From Alnus glutinosa (Eukaryota; Streptophyta; Magnoliopsida; Fagales; Betulaceae): a stretch of DNA of 64,000 bases. Shown here in pieces: positions 1-11,524 of this stretch. Both the position numbers and the translations under genes were made by a program. Location of the stretch: positions 32,161,116 through 32,225,115 of the forward strand of contig NC_084890.1 in the NCBI RefSeq assembly GCF_958979055.1, read 5' to 3'. The notes under the pieces are model-generated. The model saw only the letters and a program-made list of their open reading frames with translations, had not been told where the DNA came from and ran no database searches. How positions within the stretch are numbered: the stretch's first letter is position 1; each line of letters starts with the position of its first letter.

Positions 1-672
1 ACGCAAACTGGAAGGCTGGCGAGGCATCCCGATCCACACATGATGCACAGGTGATTGAGAGATGTCCATTAGAACACAGACCCTAGCTCCGTCGGTGCGT
101 GTGGCACATTTGGTAGCATTATCCCTCCGAAGGAGCATTCCAACAGGAGCTATAATATTCCGCAGGTAAGATTCATGGTAGAAATTCGGAGCCAGACCCG
201 GTAAGTTGATCCATACCGGAGCCATCACTGGTTCCACATCTTCAGAGAAGTCCACTGTCCACTGAAAATTGCGGTAATTCACCCCATCAATCTCGCTGCT
301 TTCACGGGACATTGCCTTAAGAAAATCTTCCTCCAAAGCAAATCGAACAAATACATTTCTAGGCTTTCTCATCGCAGAGACCACCGGCCGAGAGACTAGG
401 CCCCAACGCCCAAGAATGAAAGCCCGGATTCGATCTAGAGAGGGCCTTTGTTTCTGAAATTTCATCACCATAGCAAACCGAAAGGGGACCGCCGAATTCT
501 CAATTTCTTCCCTGGAAAATTGTACGCAAGCCTCCCCATCCACAATCTGAGGAGCTCGAAATGGGATCACAACTTCAGGGATGGGCTGAGGCGTTGCCGA
601 CACCAAATCCGCGAAAGACCGAGCCTTCCCTGCCACCGTCGGAGGGCCCTTGGAGCCCCCGGCAGCCGCCAT
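1..672 (-). mobile_element. LINE ORF1-type DUF4283 protein, 5' part (runs off left edge)
   Basis: An uninterrupted minus-strand frame starts at the ATG complementary to 670-672 and stays open to base 1 (224 codons). It begins MAAAGGSKGPP, then ARSFADLVS, then a DUF4283-like stretch with PVWINLPGLAPNFY, IIAPVGMLLRRDNAT and ARVCVLMDIS. DUF4283 followed by a CCHC zinc knuckle is the usual ORF1 layout of plant L1-type non-LTR retrotransposons; the knuckle would lie beyond the window. The role is inferred: RNA binding in the LINE ribonucleoprotein. The frame has no stops, so the copy could be young, but most of the element is not visible. Domesticated DUF4283 proteins exist, so a host gene cannot be excluded. 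Confidence 0.82.
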
Positions 673-1060
673 CTCCCCCTTGAGGCACGGCAGACACTTC
701 CAGGAGGAAGAGCTACACACTGGAACCCACAGGGAGCTCAGGCTACTGGTCACGGACGGATCCCCTGGTTCCCCTGTTGAGCAGCAGAGAGATCCACCGG
801 AGAATGCCGCAAATCGTCACAGAGTCGCCGGAAAACGAGACCCACGCTCCACAGGGGGCGACCCACTGGCGAACGGCCGGTCGGATCTGCAACGGGGCGA
901 CGGGATCTGCTATCTTTGGTTCAGATCGACTGTGAGGGGCAAGGTGGAGTTGTGGAGAAGCTCGGGTTGTTGGAGCCACGACTGGATCTGAGCCAGAGGG
1001 TCGAGTCCGAGCCCAGCGCCGGTGGGGCTTCCGGTGATGGGTGCAATTGAAGCTCCTGTT
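673..1060 (-). other. Probable LINE 5' leader
   Basis: GC-rich sequence directly upstream of the antisense DUF4283 frame. It contrasts sharply with the AT-rich DNA that begins near 1060. Open frames exist on both strands but none resembles a known protein. I read it as the 5' untranslated part of the LINE; its outer boundary is judged only by the composition change. Confidence 0.45.
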
Positions 1061-1248
1061 ATACAATGATTGCTATATTCATTGTTGGTACAATTCACTT
1101 AAACTCAATATACTTTTTTAATTTGAAACATATAGTAAATAATAAATACGATCATTGTATAATTTGCATAAATCTTTGTGTATAATTTGCATGTTCATTA
1201 GTAATATATAAAATACAAATTTTAATTAATTTGTCTACATTTTTTCGC

Positions 1249-1689
1249 AGGTATCGATGGACCAGAGACCCCCTCCTTGTGCACATCGGGCACCACACCT
1301 ACCCGTGCCCCCCACGACCATGCGCACAGCTCCGGCGCCATTATATATTGCGGCGTAGCCACACCACCCATATGCCGCTTATAGACCATTGCTGCCGGGT
1401 ACGGTGGGCGTGACCACGTCAGATCACGGGCAGACCAGCACAGCTGGATATTCTTGTTCTCCATATTTGGTGCCGTCGACGTTCTCACAGATGGGGATCA
1501 CCTCACCGGGTCATGTGACTCGATGATGGGTGCAAGAGGGTCATGATGCGATCAGCCCACATTGGGCTAATATCAGGTACTATCCGTACCCATTTACTGG
1601 ACCTACGCCTTGCGGACCTAATAGTGAGACACAAGATAACAGGTTCCCACTGTCACAGCCGGGGGAGATGCAGATGTTGCTAACATAAT
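1249..1689 (+). pseudogene. Degenerate coding remnant, unidentified
   Basis: After a good acceptor-like sequence (tttttcgcag) the frame starting MDQRPPPCAHRAP can be read for about 146 codons to a TAA, broken only by a TAG near 1348 and a TGA near 1524. It is rich in Pro, Thr, Ser and Gln and ends with PYPFTGPTPCGPNSETQ and PGEMQMLLT. The GC content is well above the flanks, which supports former coding. I do not recognise the family. It may be the last exon of a dead gene or part of a transposon protein. Confidence 0.35.
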
Positions 1690-2989
1690 AATTAAGCTGA
1701 GTCTTTTTTGGAACACGTAAGGATTTTACCCTATATATGTAGGTGATTAATTACCTTGGAGCAGACCAGAAGCTAAATTACAATACAATCAGAGATTGTA
1801 TAAATAATTAATTTGGTATGTCAATACTAATTAATCAAAGCATGATCAGCATTCATTCCTTATGTATGCTTTTTTTGGGTGTCTTCCTAGCAACGTACGT
1901 AATTAACACCAGAGAAGAAGTGAAGAACAGGGCTTGTAATTGAAATTTGCACTAATATATATTCTAACTCTAATTATAGATATGAAGATGTTTTACACTT
2001 TATCACACTACCAGATATGACATTACTTACATTTATTTGCAACGATGTCCAGCTAGCTGGTTGCTTAAGGCACAAGGATTGGTTCAGTGGATTAATTGTC
2101 CTTTAATTTATAAACCATTTAACACAACAATTCTGCAACTGTCAATTGACAACCTGGCCTTCCCGGTGCTTTGTGGCTTATGCGAGTATACACAGCTTCT
2201 TTTTCAGCCTTTGTGGCGAGGAAACTGATATTACATTAGAGTCTACCCCTTTGCTTGATTAATATTGCTTATGACATGTTTATATATCCATATGCTTTTA
2301 ACAAGTTCATCTTTAATTCTTTATCTTGTTGATTCTTGTAAAATTTGTTTTTCTTGCTTTTCCTTAATTACCTGAAGTTTTAATTAAAAGGGAAGGTGAT
2401 CGACAATCAGTACTTCTGACATGGTTGTATAGGCCGGGGTTATAATCAACCTAAATAACGCTGTACCAGGAATCTAGGGGTGCCTAAGATAGAACCTAGT
2501 CGATCTGAAAAAACGTGACAATCAATTCTCTATTTATTAAGTACTGATCTATATATGCTTTCATATAAGAACATTTATTCTCTTAATCACATGAGGATAA
2601 TATGCATGGACAGTACAGTTTTTCTAATTAATGCATGTTCCCATACAGTGGGTCCCTTCTGATCGAGTACATGTGGAACAACTAATGTTTAGGATCGATG
2701 TGGCATGCTGCATTGTAGTAACATGAATTCCAGGAGTTTATCCAATTTATCCCAATTATGAATTATGGCATGTTACATCATTTAATGTGCATGTGCTGCA
2801 CTCGATCTTCTAACTAAACGCACTGAGGTGTCTCAGTATTTTCCTATTGTGCTTATTCAATTAATTAATGGCAATTATAATAAAAACCTTTGGGGGCGTT
2901 ACGGCTGGGGAAAATATATTGGTCACTGATGGATGGGAAATTAGGGAAGTAAAAGACATGATGATAGAGCTGCTTAGTAAATGATTTGA
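1690..2989. other. AT-rich intergenic DNA, nothing recognised
   Basis: No open frame longer than about 63 codons and no recognisable domain, RNA gene or transposon end was seen. Short frames such as the one at 2037-2228 have no coding signature. Confidence 0.5.
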
Positions 2990-3234
2990 TGATAGAAAAC
3001 GATCGGTAGGAACCACCTTATTTCCTTTTAACAGCCGTTAGCCTATAGGAGGTTCATATCAGCCTAGTGCCAATGAACCTATTGGCGTCTGTAGGTTGAC
3101 ACAAACATGCCTTCTGATATTTTGGGGCATGAGATGGGCCAACGGGTAGTGTTTGTAACCCGCTAAGGTTCGACCCAATTATCTAATTAAGATTTTTCTT
3201 GAACAAGGCAGGTCGTTGACAGTGTTTCTAAGCA
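2990..3234 (+). repeat. Direct repeat, copy 1 (~245 bp)
   Basis: Bases 2990-3234 recur almost unchanged in the same orientation at about 4741-4989. The shared core includes cctataggaggttcatatca and gtagtgtttgtaacccgcta. Just after copy 1, 3335-3395 resembles 5896-5952 in the palindrome arm (aaggacttgctt, gtaggtgggagttcct), so the area is built of shuffled pieces of one repeat family. No terminal repeats or target duplications were found. Confidence 0.8.
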
Positions 3235-3430
3235 GAAAACTGGACTCCCGGTTCACAAAATAACCAAACAATCAAAACAAGTCAGGAGCACTATAACAAA
3301 ACCAATAATCAGAAAGTTAACACAAGAAGCAACCCTTTTTAAGGACTTGCTTTTGAGTTTGCTGTAGGTGGGAGTTCCTATATTTGTACGTACCCTTTGT
3401 AACAACCAGCTTATCCGAGCAAATTAAGGT

Positions 3431-3454
3431 CTCTCTCTCTCTCTCTCTCTCTCT
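3431..3454 (+). repeat. (CT)n microsatellite
   Basis: About 12 uninterrupted CT units followed by ttcatttatg. Simple sequence repeat in intergenic DNA. Confidence 0.9.
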
Positions 3455-4218
3455 TCATTTATGTTTGAGTGATAGAAGTAGTAGTGGTGACATGTATGGT
3501 GATCTGGTGGATGGTGTAGATAGCCGAGAATAAGAGAAACCAGCAGAACCTGAATGTGATGCCATAATGGGGAAACTAGGAGCTCATGTAGTCCCAGTCA
3601 TTTGATTCTCGAACCTTGTTTCAAGTAGATGCATTACAACCCAATAATCACTACCCACGCCAAGACCAGATCCCACTTCAGTCAGTGTAAGAATCTCCCT
3701 CAATTAACATTTTCGATCATCCCTTCATAATCAATCACCATGCATGCATTTATATTGTTTTTCATGAAAACGAGGTACATTATGTTTGATTGATCAAATT
3801 TCTGTTCAAATTATTTGTACGTTCTGAGGGTTAAATTTAGTCAAATATTTTGAACTATAACACAGGAATTCAAAGAAATGCTTCTATAAACAATGGAAGC
3901 AATATTGGTTTTTTCCTATCTTTAATATTCCCTTGGATGAATTGAATCAAATGGGACCAATATTCTTATTTATATATTGTTTTAATGCTATACGAATAGG
4001 AAAATTAGAAAGAATATGTTGTTCCTGTCGTTAGGATAGAACAGGAGGTAGCCCTTTCATCAAAAGGGTACGTACCTCTTGAAAACCAGATATACATTGA
4101 AAACCAAGAAAGGAAATATTAGTCAACAATATATATATTAACATTTCCTGAATGTAGTTCATGAAAGCTTTAGGAAACGGCTCTAGTTATAAGTATGCAT
4201 GATCGTGTTCCTGAAAGC

Positions 4219-4221
<3 letters not shown>

Positions 4222-4288
<67 letters not shown>
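4222..4288 (+). repeat. (AT)n microsatellite
   Basis: About 33 uninterrupted TA units. A pure AT tract this long is usually polymorphic in length, and the assembled length may not be exact. Confidence 0.93.
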
Positions 4289-4293
<5 letters not shown>

Positions 4294-4740
4294 CTCTAAC
4301 CGTCGCCGGCCATCTTTCTTGGGACACAGGAACAATGTTAGAAATCCAACCTTTCTCTAATCGCCTTAATCTTATGACCCATTTTAATTAAGACCATAGT
4401 CAAGCTAGTTTGATTTGGAAAAGAAGATCCCTGGTCATCATTTCTCGCAACAGGGCCTCGATCAGTAGACAAATCATTGAGCAAGTCATCTGATTCATAA
4501 ATGGCATCATTTAGCTTTACGAGCCATTCTCCAACAGCATGGTTCCCAGGCTGCTGCTAGCCCCTCTGCATCTAGGAGCACAGCTTTGATTGTTGAAACC
4601 GTGTTCATGAGCAAGCTTGTTAAGCTCATCTTTGGCACCCCACATAAAGTTTGATCTCTTGGAAAGCCACGGAACCCAAACTCGCAATCATTCCCTCAAC
4701 AATCTTGAAGAGAACCCCTTGTGCCATTTCTTAATAGGAA

Positions 4741-4989
4741 TGATAGAAAACGCTCAGTACGTAGGAACGAACTGATTTCCTTTTAACAGCCGTCAGCCTA
4801 TAGGAGGTTCATATCAGCCTAGTGCAAATGAACCTATTGGCATCTGTAGGTTGACACAAACAGGCCTTCTGATATTTTGGGGCATGAGATAGGCCAACGG
4901 GTAGTGTTTGTAACCCGCTAAGGTCTGACCCAATTGACTAATTAAGTTTTTTTTTGAAAAAGGTAGTCCGAGGACAGTGTTTCTAAGCA
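4741..4989 (+). repeat. Direct repeat, copy 2 (~245 bp)
   Basis: Second copy of the repeat at 2990-3234, same orientation, with scattered substitutions and small indels. It lies about 245 bp before the left arm of the large palindrome. Confidence 0.8.
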
Positions 4990-5299
4990 TTGTTTGGATC
5001 GGACACTGTTTCTAAGTAGTGTATTTTCTATCTGGTTGTGCAGTTTTTTTTTTCAACGAAGAAAGCCTTCTCCTCCCCGACCATGAATCTCTCTCTGTTG
5101 ATCGCGACTAGAGGGTTCAGTCAAGCAAGAATGAGGAAACTTTGACCTTGATTGAATATGCTACACCTGACAAAAGAGGTTGGTCATTCGGAAGGGTACT
5201 TATGTAAATATGCTACACCCTTTGTCAACTTCGAAACATCTACCCTCCGCTACTAGCATCTCTACAGACAAAGAGTCTGCTTCTCTCAATCTAGAATAC

Positions 5300-5760
5300 G
5301 CTCTTTGAGAGAGGAAAGACCAGTTCATACTTAGCTGGTTCATTGCTACCTTAGCTAAAAAGGTAGTTCCCATCATCTACGGTATGACTACAGCAAGACA
5401 AGTGTGGAGTGCATTGGCAAATCGATATGTAAGTCCATCTTGATCCCGTATCAATCAACTACGGTGCCAATTGCAAATGTTGGGCTAAGGCACCAAAGGT
5501 TGTGCTGAATTTGTGCACACTGCCAAAATTCTGGCAGATCAACTGGCCATCATTGGAAAACCAGTTGGAGATGATGATCTCATCTCTTATATTGTGGCAG
5601 GATTAAAGCCACAATACAACTCATTTGTAACTTCCTTCTTGTTGCCACTCAATGGACTTCGAGTCCTTTCTCTCTCAGCTGCTGAGTTATGAGCACTTCT
5701 TGAGCACTAGAATCAAGATGCTGCTGTAGAAGCAACCAACTATGCTCTGTTTTCACTGAG
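5300..5760 (+). pseudogene. Copia gag remnant (left arm)
   Basis: Plus-strand reading gives the UBN2-type gag core of Ty1/copia elements, with RQVWSALANRYVSPS, a stop, SRINQLRCQLQMLG, a stop, then GTKGCAEFVHTAKILADQLA and DDDLISYIVAGLKPQYNSF. Several in-frame stops make it non-functional. Gag would form the virus-like particle of the retrotransposon. There is no LTR upstream of this copy, unlike the mirror copy near 9 kb. Confidence 0.75.
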
Positions 5761-6021
5761 ATCAAGTTAGCACCCTGCCAAGCCAAAGTTTGGCTATCAA
5801 CCATAATGCAAGCCACATAATTTCTCAAAGCATTCATACCCTAAAAGGGCGTGCTGCGTTATTTTTTTTTTCCCTTTTCTTTTATTTTAATAGAATGTTT
5901 AAGGACTTGCTTCTGAGCTGTAGGTGGGAGTTCCTGGGGAACTTCCTACGTACTCTTTATAGTAAAAAAACTATTTGCCTTGATATTTCCGATCGTGTTA
6001 AGCAAGTGAGTTATAAATAGC

Positions 6022-6374
6022 TAGGGCTGACATTTCTTATTTGCGTGTCGAGTTTGGGTCATGTCAATACATGAATATAAGACTATATACACAAATTTTA
6101 ACCCGATCCATTTATTTAAACGGGTCAAATTTCATAACCCTAACCGTCTAATTTTGTATTGGGTTCATGTTGAGTTCGCGGCTCATGTCAAAAATTTCAT
6201 ACTAGTATGTTACGTGTCGAGTTGGGTCGTGTCGAAGTCTGAGTATGATTATATAAGTCAACCCTAACCAGACCAATTTAATTAAACATGTCAGAGTTCT
6301 CAATCGTAACCCTTTAATTTAATGTTGGGTTCATGTCGTATTAGCGAGTTGTGTCAAAAATTATCGGTCCTAAT
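6022..6374 (+). mobile_element. Small non-autonomous hAT-like element (left arm)
   Basis: It begins tagggctgacattt and ends gtcaaaaattatcggtccta, with interior motifs gggtcatgtc, aacgggtcaaatttcataac and gggttcatgt. These GGGT/GTGTC subterminal motifs and TAGGG..CCTA ends are typical of plant hAT derivatives, and the same motifs occur near 44.2-44.7, 46.4, 47.1 and 51.2 kb. A clear 8-bp target duplication is not visible, and the element has no coding capacity. Confidence 0.5.
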
Positions 6375-6897
6375 TATAACTGTCAAAGTAGTCTTAAAAA
6401 TACAAAATCAATGGACAAACTCATTATTATCTCATACTCTGGTTGACCTTTTTTACGTGTGTTGATTATGAATAATTTATTACATATACTGTAATGAAGG
6501 AGCTGTTCAATAATTAAATCTGAAAACTTTTTAATTTCCACTAAAAGAAAGAATTTTATGACACGCCAATGCGAAAAAGAGAGACTTGGACTTCATCGGA
6601 TACAGCTGGAAAACAATTGCAACTTGGAAGAGGGCATGCACTCTGCTTGATGATCTGTATACAATATTCTTATCCAGCTAGTGGTTCCTCCATCCAATAA
6701 TAAAAAATTTCCCATAAGGGATAGCCAGCTATTTTCCACTTTAATTCCGTTTTTTTTTGTCGCCTTGATCAATAAAAGCTTCAATAATTTTCTTCTACGT
6801 ACCACTTTATTTCTAATTTTCAATTTAATGCTATCGGTTTTCAAAGTGATATATCTCTACTTTTTCAATATATAATTCTTGAACTTTACCAAGCATT

Positions 6898-7316
6898 CGA
6901 TGAATAAGACGAAGAGGCTATCAGATCATTAGGAACTGCATAGAAGGGGCTTAGATAGTGGGAACCGTAGGCACTCCTACATCCAATCGATTATGCCACA
7001 ACTCGACCTAGCCCCATCAAGATATCAATGGATTCCAAGACGACATCTAATACTAACTAGGTTTATAGATTTTCTTTGCAGGAGTCGAAGCCTCACCTAG
7101 TACTTGTCCAACTATATGAAAATTTCCTAGAGGTTAGTGATCTTCCACCATGCACTGATTAAAACCCTTGCCCTCTTGATTACCACCAAATGGCTCCACT
7201 TAAATGGTCAATCGGCCTGATCATAGTAGCGGACTAGTTATGGTATAATAAAAAACCTATATATCAATCTCTATAAACATTGATGGCTTGATCAGACCAG
7301 TTATGGTATATTTACC
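6898..7316. other. Spacer of the large palindrome
   Basis: About 419 bp separating the two arms. No open frame, terminal repeat or known element was seen in it. Confidence 0.6.
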
Positions 7317-8980
7317 AATGCTTGGTAAAGTTCAAGAATTATATATTGAAAAAGTAGAGATATATCACTTTGAAAACCAATAGCATTAAATTGAAAATTA
7401 GAAATAAGGTGGTACGTAGAAGAAAATTATTGAAGCTTTTATTGATCAAATTGACAAAAAGAAACAGAATTAAAGTGGAAAATAGCTAGCTATCCCTTAT
7501 GGGAAATTTTTTATTATTGGATGGAGGAACAACTAGCTGGATAGGAATATCGTATACGGATCATCAAGCCGAGTGCATGCCCTCTTCCAAGTTGCATTTG
7601 TTTTCCAGCTGTATCCGATGAAGTCCAAGTCTCTCTTTTTCTCATTGGCGTGTCATAAAATTCTTTCTTTTAGTGGAAATTAAAAAGTTTTCAGATTTAA
7701 TTATTGAACAGCCCCTTCATTACAGTCTATGTAATAAATTATCCATAATCAATCCACAGAAAAAAGGTCAACCAGAGTATGAGATAATAACGAGTTTGTC
7801 CATTGATTTTGTATTTTTAGGACTACTTTGACAGTTATAATTAGGACCGATAATTTTTGGCACAACTCGCTAATACGACATGAACCCAACATTAAATTAA
7901 AGGGTTAAGGTTGAAAAGTTTGACATGTTTAATTAAATTAGTAGGGTTAGGGTTGACTTATATAATCTTATACTCAGACTTCGACACGACCCGAACTCGA
8001 CAAGCAACATAATAACAGGCAATTTTTGACATGACCCGTGAACCCGACATAAACCCAATACAAAATTAGAGGGTTAGGGTTATGAAATTTGACCCGTTTA
8101 ATTAATTGGTTCGGGTTAAAATTTGTGTATATGGTCTTATATTCATGTATTGACACAACCCGAATTTGACACGCAAATAAGAAATGTCAGCCCTAGCTAT
8201 TTATAACTCATTTGCTTAACACGATCGGAAATATCAAGGCAAAAAATTTTTTTACTGTAAAGAGTACGTAGGAAGTTCCTAGGAACTCCCACTTACAACT
8301 CAAAAGCAAGTCCTTAAACATTCTATTAAAAGAAAAGAAAAGGGAAAAAAAATAACGCAGCACGTACTTTTAGGGTATGAATGCTTTGAGAAATTATGTG
8401 GCTTGCGCTATGGTTGATAGCCAAACTTTGGCTTGGCAGGGTGCTAACTTGATCTCAGTGAAAACAGGGCATAGTTGGTTGCTTCTACAGCAGCATCTTG
8501 ATTCTAGTGCTCGAGAAGTGCTCATAACTCAACAGCTGAGAGAGAAAGGACTCGAAGTCCATTGAGTGGCAAACAAGAAGGAAGTTACAAATGAGTTGTA
8601 TTATGGCTTTAATCCTGCCACAATATAAGAGATGAGATCATCATCTCCAGCTGGTTTTCTAATGATGGCCAGTTGATCTACCAGAATTTTGGCAGTGGCC
8701 ACAAATTCAGCACAACCTTTGGTGCCTTGGCCCAACATTTGCAATTGGCGCCGTAGTTGATTGATACGGGATCGAGATGGACTTATATATCGATTTGCCA
8801 AGCACTCCACACTTGTCTTGCTGTAGTCATACCATAGATGATGGGAACTACCTTTTCAGTTAGGTTAGCAATGAACCAGCTAAGTATGAACTGGTCTTTC
8901 CTCTCTCAAAGACCGTATTCTAGATTGAGAGAAGCAGACTCTGTCTGTAGAGCTGCTAGTAGCGGAGGGTAGACGTTTTG
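7317..8980 (-). repeat. Right arm of the 3.7-kb near-palindrome
   Basis: Inverted mate of 5234-6897, containing the mirror hAT-like element (about 7846-8195) and the mirror gag region. Its outer side continues without a break into the rest of a minus-strand copia 5' end (gag start, primer-binding site, LTR), so this arm looks like the source copy and the left arm the rearranged one. Confidence 0.9.
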
Positions 8981-9152
8981 GAGGGCATGGCTCCGAGCCA
9001 TCAGCAATGCCCCTCAAGCCATAGGTTTTCAGGATAGGTTGGAACAGAAATTTCCATGCTAGGTAGTTGTGATCATCTAGTTTTGTGGGAGCAAGGTGAG
9101 TGATGTTAGGCATAGAGAAGGTGGAGAGATTGGAGTTGATGGATTCTACCAT
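8600..9152 (-). pseudogene. Copia gag remnant with start (right arm)
   Basis: On the minus strand a gag frame begins MVESINSNLSTF, continues with HLAPTKLDDHNYLAWKFLFQ and GLRGIADGSEPCPPK (the N-terminal copia gag motif), then loses frame near 8880. It resumes at VECLANRYISPSRSRINQL and continues through GTKGCAEFVATAKILVDQLA to YIVAGLKPQ. At least one frameshift and stops are present. No protease, integrase or reverse transcriptase follows; the sequence runs into the non-coding part of the arm. Confidence 0.75.
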
Positions 9153-9190
9153 TGAATTATGTTGGTGTGAACCTAAAGGCTTTGATACCA

Positions 9191-9592
9191 TGAAAGTTTG
9201 AAGACAACTAGATGCTTTGGGTTGAATTTTCATTGCTGAGTATTTTGTACTCAGTTATATATTTCTAGAGAAGTTTATACAAGAGTGAAACCTAATGAGT
9301 AAAAGGCAGATTTATAGGAAAGTATAAGACTAGCTAAAGCTGTACACGGTGGGAACTAACAAAAGCTAAGTAGACTACAACTCCATGTTTCGTGCTTAGC
9401 GGCGGATCTTCCTTGAATCAAGGCTGTTGAACAGCTGCATATCTTCCTAAAAGTGAGGATGGTGACAGCCGTAGCTCACCTTGTTTAGGTGGCTGATTGA
9501 AGGCCTGCAGCTAACTTTGTTCTGCAGAGGATGAAGTGAAGCTTGCTGAGGTGGAGCTGGAGCTTGCTGATGTGGAGGTTGTTTCTCTAACA
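9191..9592 (-). mobile_element. Copia 5' LTR with primer-binding site
   Basis: Read on the minus strand, a 402-bp segment starts TGTTAGAGAAACAACC and ends CAAACTTTCA. It is followed at once by TGGTATCAAAGCC, a near match to the initiator-tRNA-Met primer-binding site TGGTATCAGAGC used by copia elements. TG..CA ends, a PBS directly after the LTR and a gag start about 40 bp on are the expected order. A TATA-like ctataaatc lies inside. No 3' LTR was found in the window, so the element is truncated. Confidence 0.8.
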
Positions 9593-10119
9593 CAAGCTCA
9601 TACACATACATCTAAAGGCCAGACTTTTACTCACTAGCCTCCCTAATTTTCTTCCTAACTTCTACAAACACTCTCCCAAATTTCTTAGCAACTCTGTACT
9701 AAACCATGCATCGATAAAAAAACCACAACATATATATGCACCAATAGAGAACCTCTTACTGTAATTACCTCTGCTAAAGAGTAAAATGAGTTCTTGTCTA
9801 AGGACTTGAAGAGGCTGCCTCTTGTCTTGGTTCTATTAAATACTCGAGAAGTGCTTCAGCTTGTAAATGCAAAACAAACCATGTATCTGTAAAATGGCTT
9901 TCACATTAAGTTTTGTATTTGGGTAATTGAGTGTCGGATGGGAAGAAAAGTTTTTAACGGATTATGGAAACAATAGTTTGTGTAGTTTGTTTAATATATG
10001 GATTTGAATAAGATAATAGGAACTTGAGCGCAAGAGAGATTTTAATTGCTGGATGCTAGTGAGGAGATTAATTAGGAGAGAATTAAAGGAAGTAAATTGC
10101 TGAAAATGAAAAGGATGTT

Positions 10120-10183
<64 letters not shown>

Positions 10184-10983
10184 GTCGATCTCTTTTTCTT
10201 GCTTGAGATTATGAGTTGTATTTGGTTTCGGCCATGGAAAAATACCATTTTTTGCAAGTTCTCTCCTTAATGAACAATATTCATTTTTATTTGGGTTCAC
10301 GTTCCCCTTAATGGCCAAACCTGATGTGATGTCGGCTTTCGATCAGTACTTGGGCTTTGAGCACTGCTAAATGAATTCCAATCGCTGGTGCGCCTATTTC
10401 TCTGATGGTGACTTGGGGATTGTACTTGGTAGCCCCATTCCCAACAGTTTAAGGCCTTCTTTGTGCAAATAACGACACCAAACCCATCGGGATGGGGCTT
10501 GTTCACCTGATACATCATACATATGCATCACAAGTGAAGCCTCCACAATGAAACTTTGCATAGATTTTTTTGAACCTCTTCTCTTAAGCATGTTCAAGGT
10601 CTTCTAAGAGCAAAATCCCAGCTCCATCTCATCCCAATCAATATCTCTAGCCTCCTAGAATTGTTTTCTTTCGGCATTAGGAGGCATGAAAAACCCTCAT
10701 GATAGCCATATAGCGATAAATTCTTGATTTCAAAAGCAATACTCATTGGAAACTTATCTCACTTATGACAAGGACACCTTCAAGAGTGAAGTGATGAAGA
10801 AAAATTAGAAAAAAACAATAAATAAATAAATAAAAAGAGAGAGATAGAGAGACATAGAGGAAGCAAAAAAATCCGTCTTATTCATCCAATAGAAATGTAG
10901 GTTTTACAGATCCAATGGTTAATTTAGAAAAATATGTAAGAGAAATATACAAAAAATGTACCTATAAATATGTAACATGTCTC
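9593..10983. other. Intergenic DNA between the copia LTR and the neprosin locus
   Basis: AT-rich with a long GA microsatellite at 10122-10179. Minus-strand frames at 10297-10597 (up to 73 codons) have slightly higher GC but no motif I recognise. Nothing else supportable. Confidence 0.45.
10122..10179 (+). repeat. (GA)n microsatellite
   Basis: About 29 uninterrupted GA units. It produces spurious Ser/Leu-repeat frames on the minus strand. Confidence 0.92.
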
Positions 10984-11403
10984 AATACCCTCAAAATTCC
11001 ATAGAATATAAATTCATATGGACTTACATTTTTTTTTTTTGTCATTTAGAAATACTTGTGCTAGCAATCGTCATCCTTCTTAAATTCTGTTCATTTAATT
11101 AGAATAACTTTATAGATATACTAGAATCATCATGTCATTATTGTCATTATTATTTGGCTAATCGGAATGGAATAGGAACTTATTTCAACTTGTTAATCCT
11201 ATGACTTCTGTAATTATTACAGCTTGTACGTTAAGGTTTGAAAATGTCCATGTTTTTACTCTTCCATTAATGTCATTATTATTGGAAAATCTTACAAATT
11301 TTGTAATTAATGCAATTTGTATATCAAGGCCCGTTGCACCATATCGATGTTTTGTGGATTATGATTCTCTATAATTATCTGTCTGAATTCTCTCAAATTC
11401 GAA
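10984..11403 (+). repeat. Long inverted repeat, left of the neprosin gene
   Basis: Starts aataccctcaaaattcca and matches the reverse complement of 13738-14144 through motifs such as gacttctgtaattattacag, acgttaaggtttgaaaatgt and cattattgtcattattattt. The arms differ by scattered substitutions and small indels. No convincing target-site duplication flanks the pair, so a transposon (MULE-like) is possible but unproven. Confidence 0.8.
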
Positions 11404-11524
11404 CAAATAATTATAGAGGATCATAATCCATATTTTACCTTCTTGCTTTGTAATGTCATTTCCTTACTGCTGGTCTTATATATATGGGTAACAAATTCAG
11501 TTTTGGCAAACCAATCTGTCAACC

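Larger units (their letters stand above)
5234..6897 (+). repeat. Left arm of a 3.7-kb near-palindrome
   Basis: The arm (about 1.66 kb) matches the reverse complement of 7317-8980 over its whole length, roughly 90% in the stretches aligned by eye. Its inner end is ttctt gaactttacc aagcatt (to 6897) and the mate begins aatgctt ggtaaagttc aagaa at 7317. The spacer is about 419 bp. The arm holds a broken copia gag remnant, a polypyrimidine stretch near 5860 and a small hAT-like element (about 6022-6374). All of these recur in the mate, so they predate the inverted duplication. Confidence 0.9.

Noticed and set aside
5649-5837. Short frames on opposite strands at 5649-5837 and 8377-8565 with almost the same protein
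   Set aside because: They are mirror copies of the same palindrome DNA, antisense to the gag remnant; conservation follows from the inverted duplication, not from coding.
10072-10257. Ser/Leu-repeat protein on the minus strand
   Set aside because: Product of the GA microsatellite.
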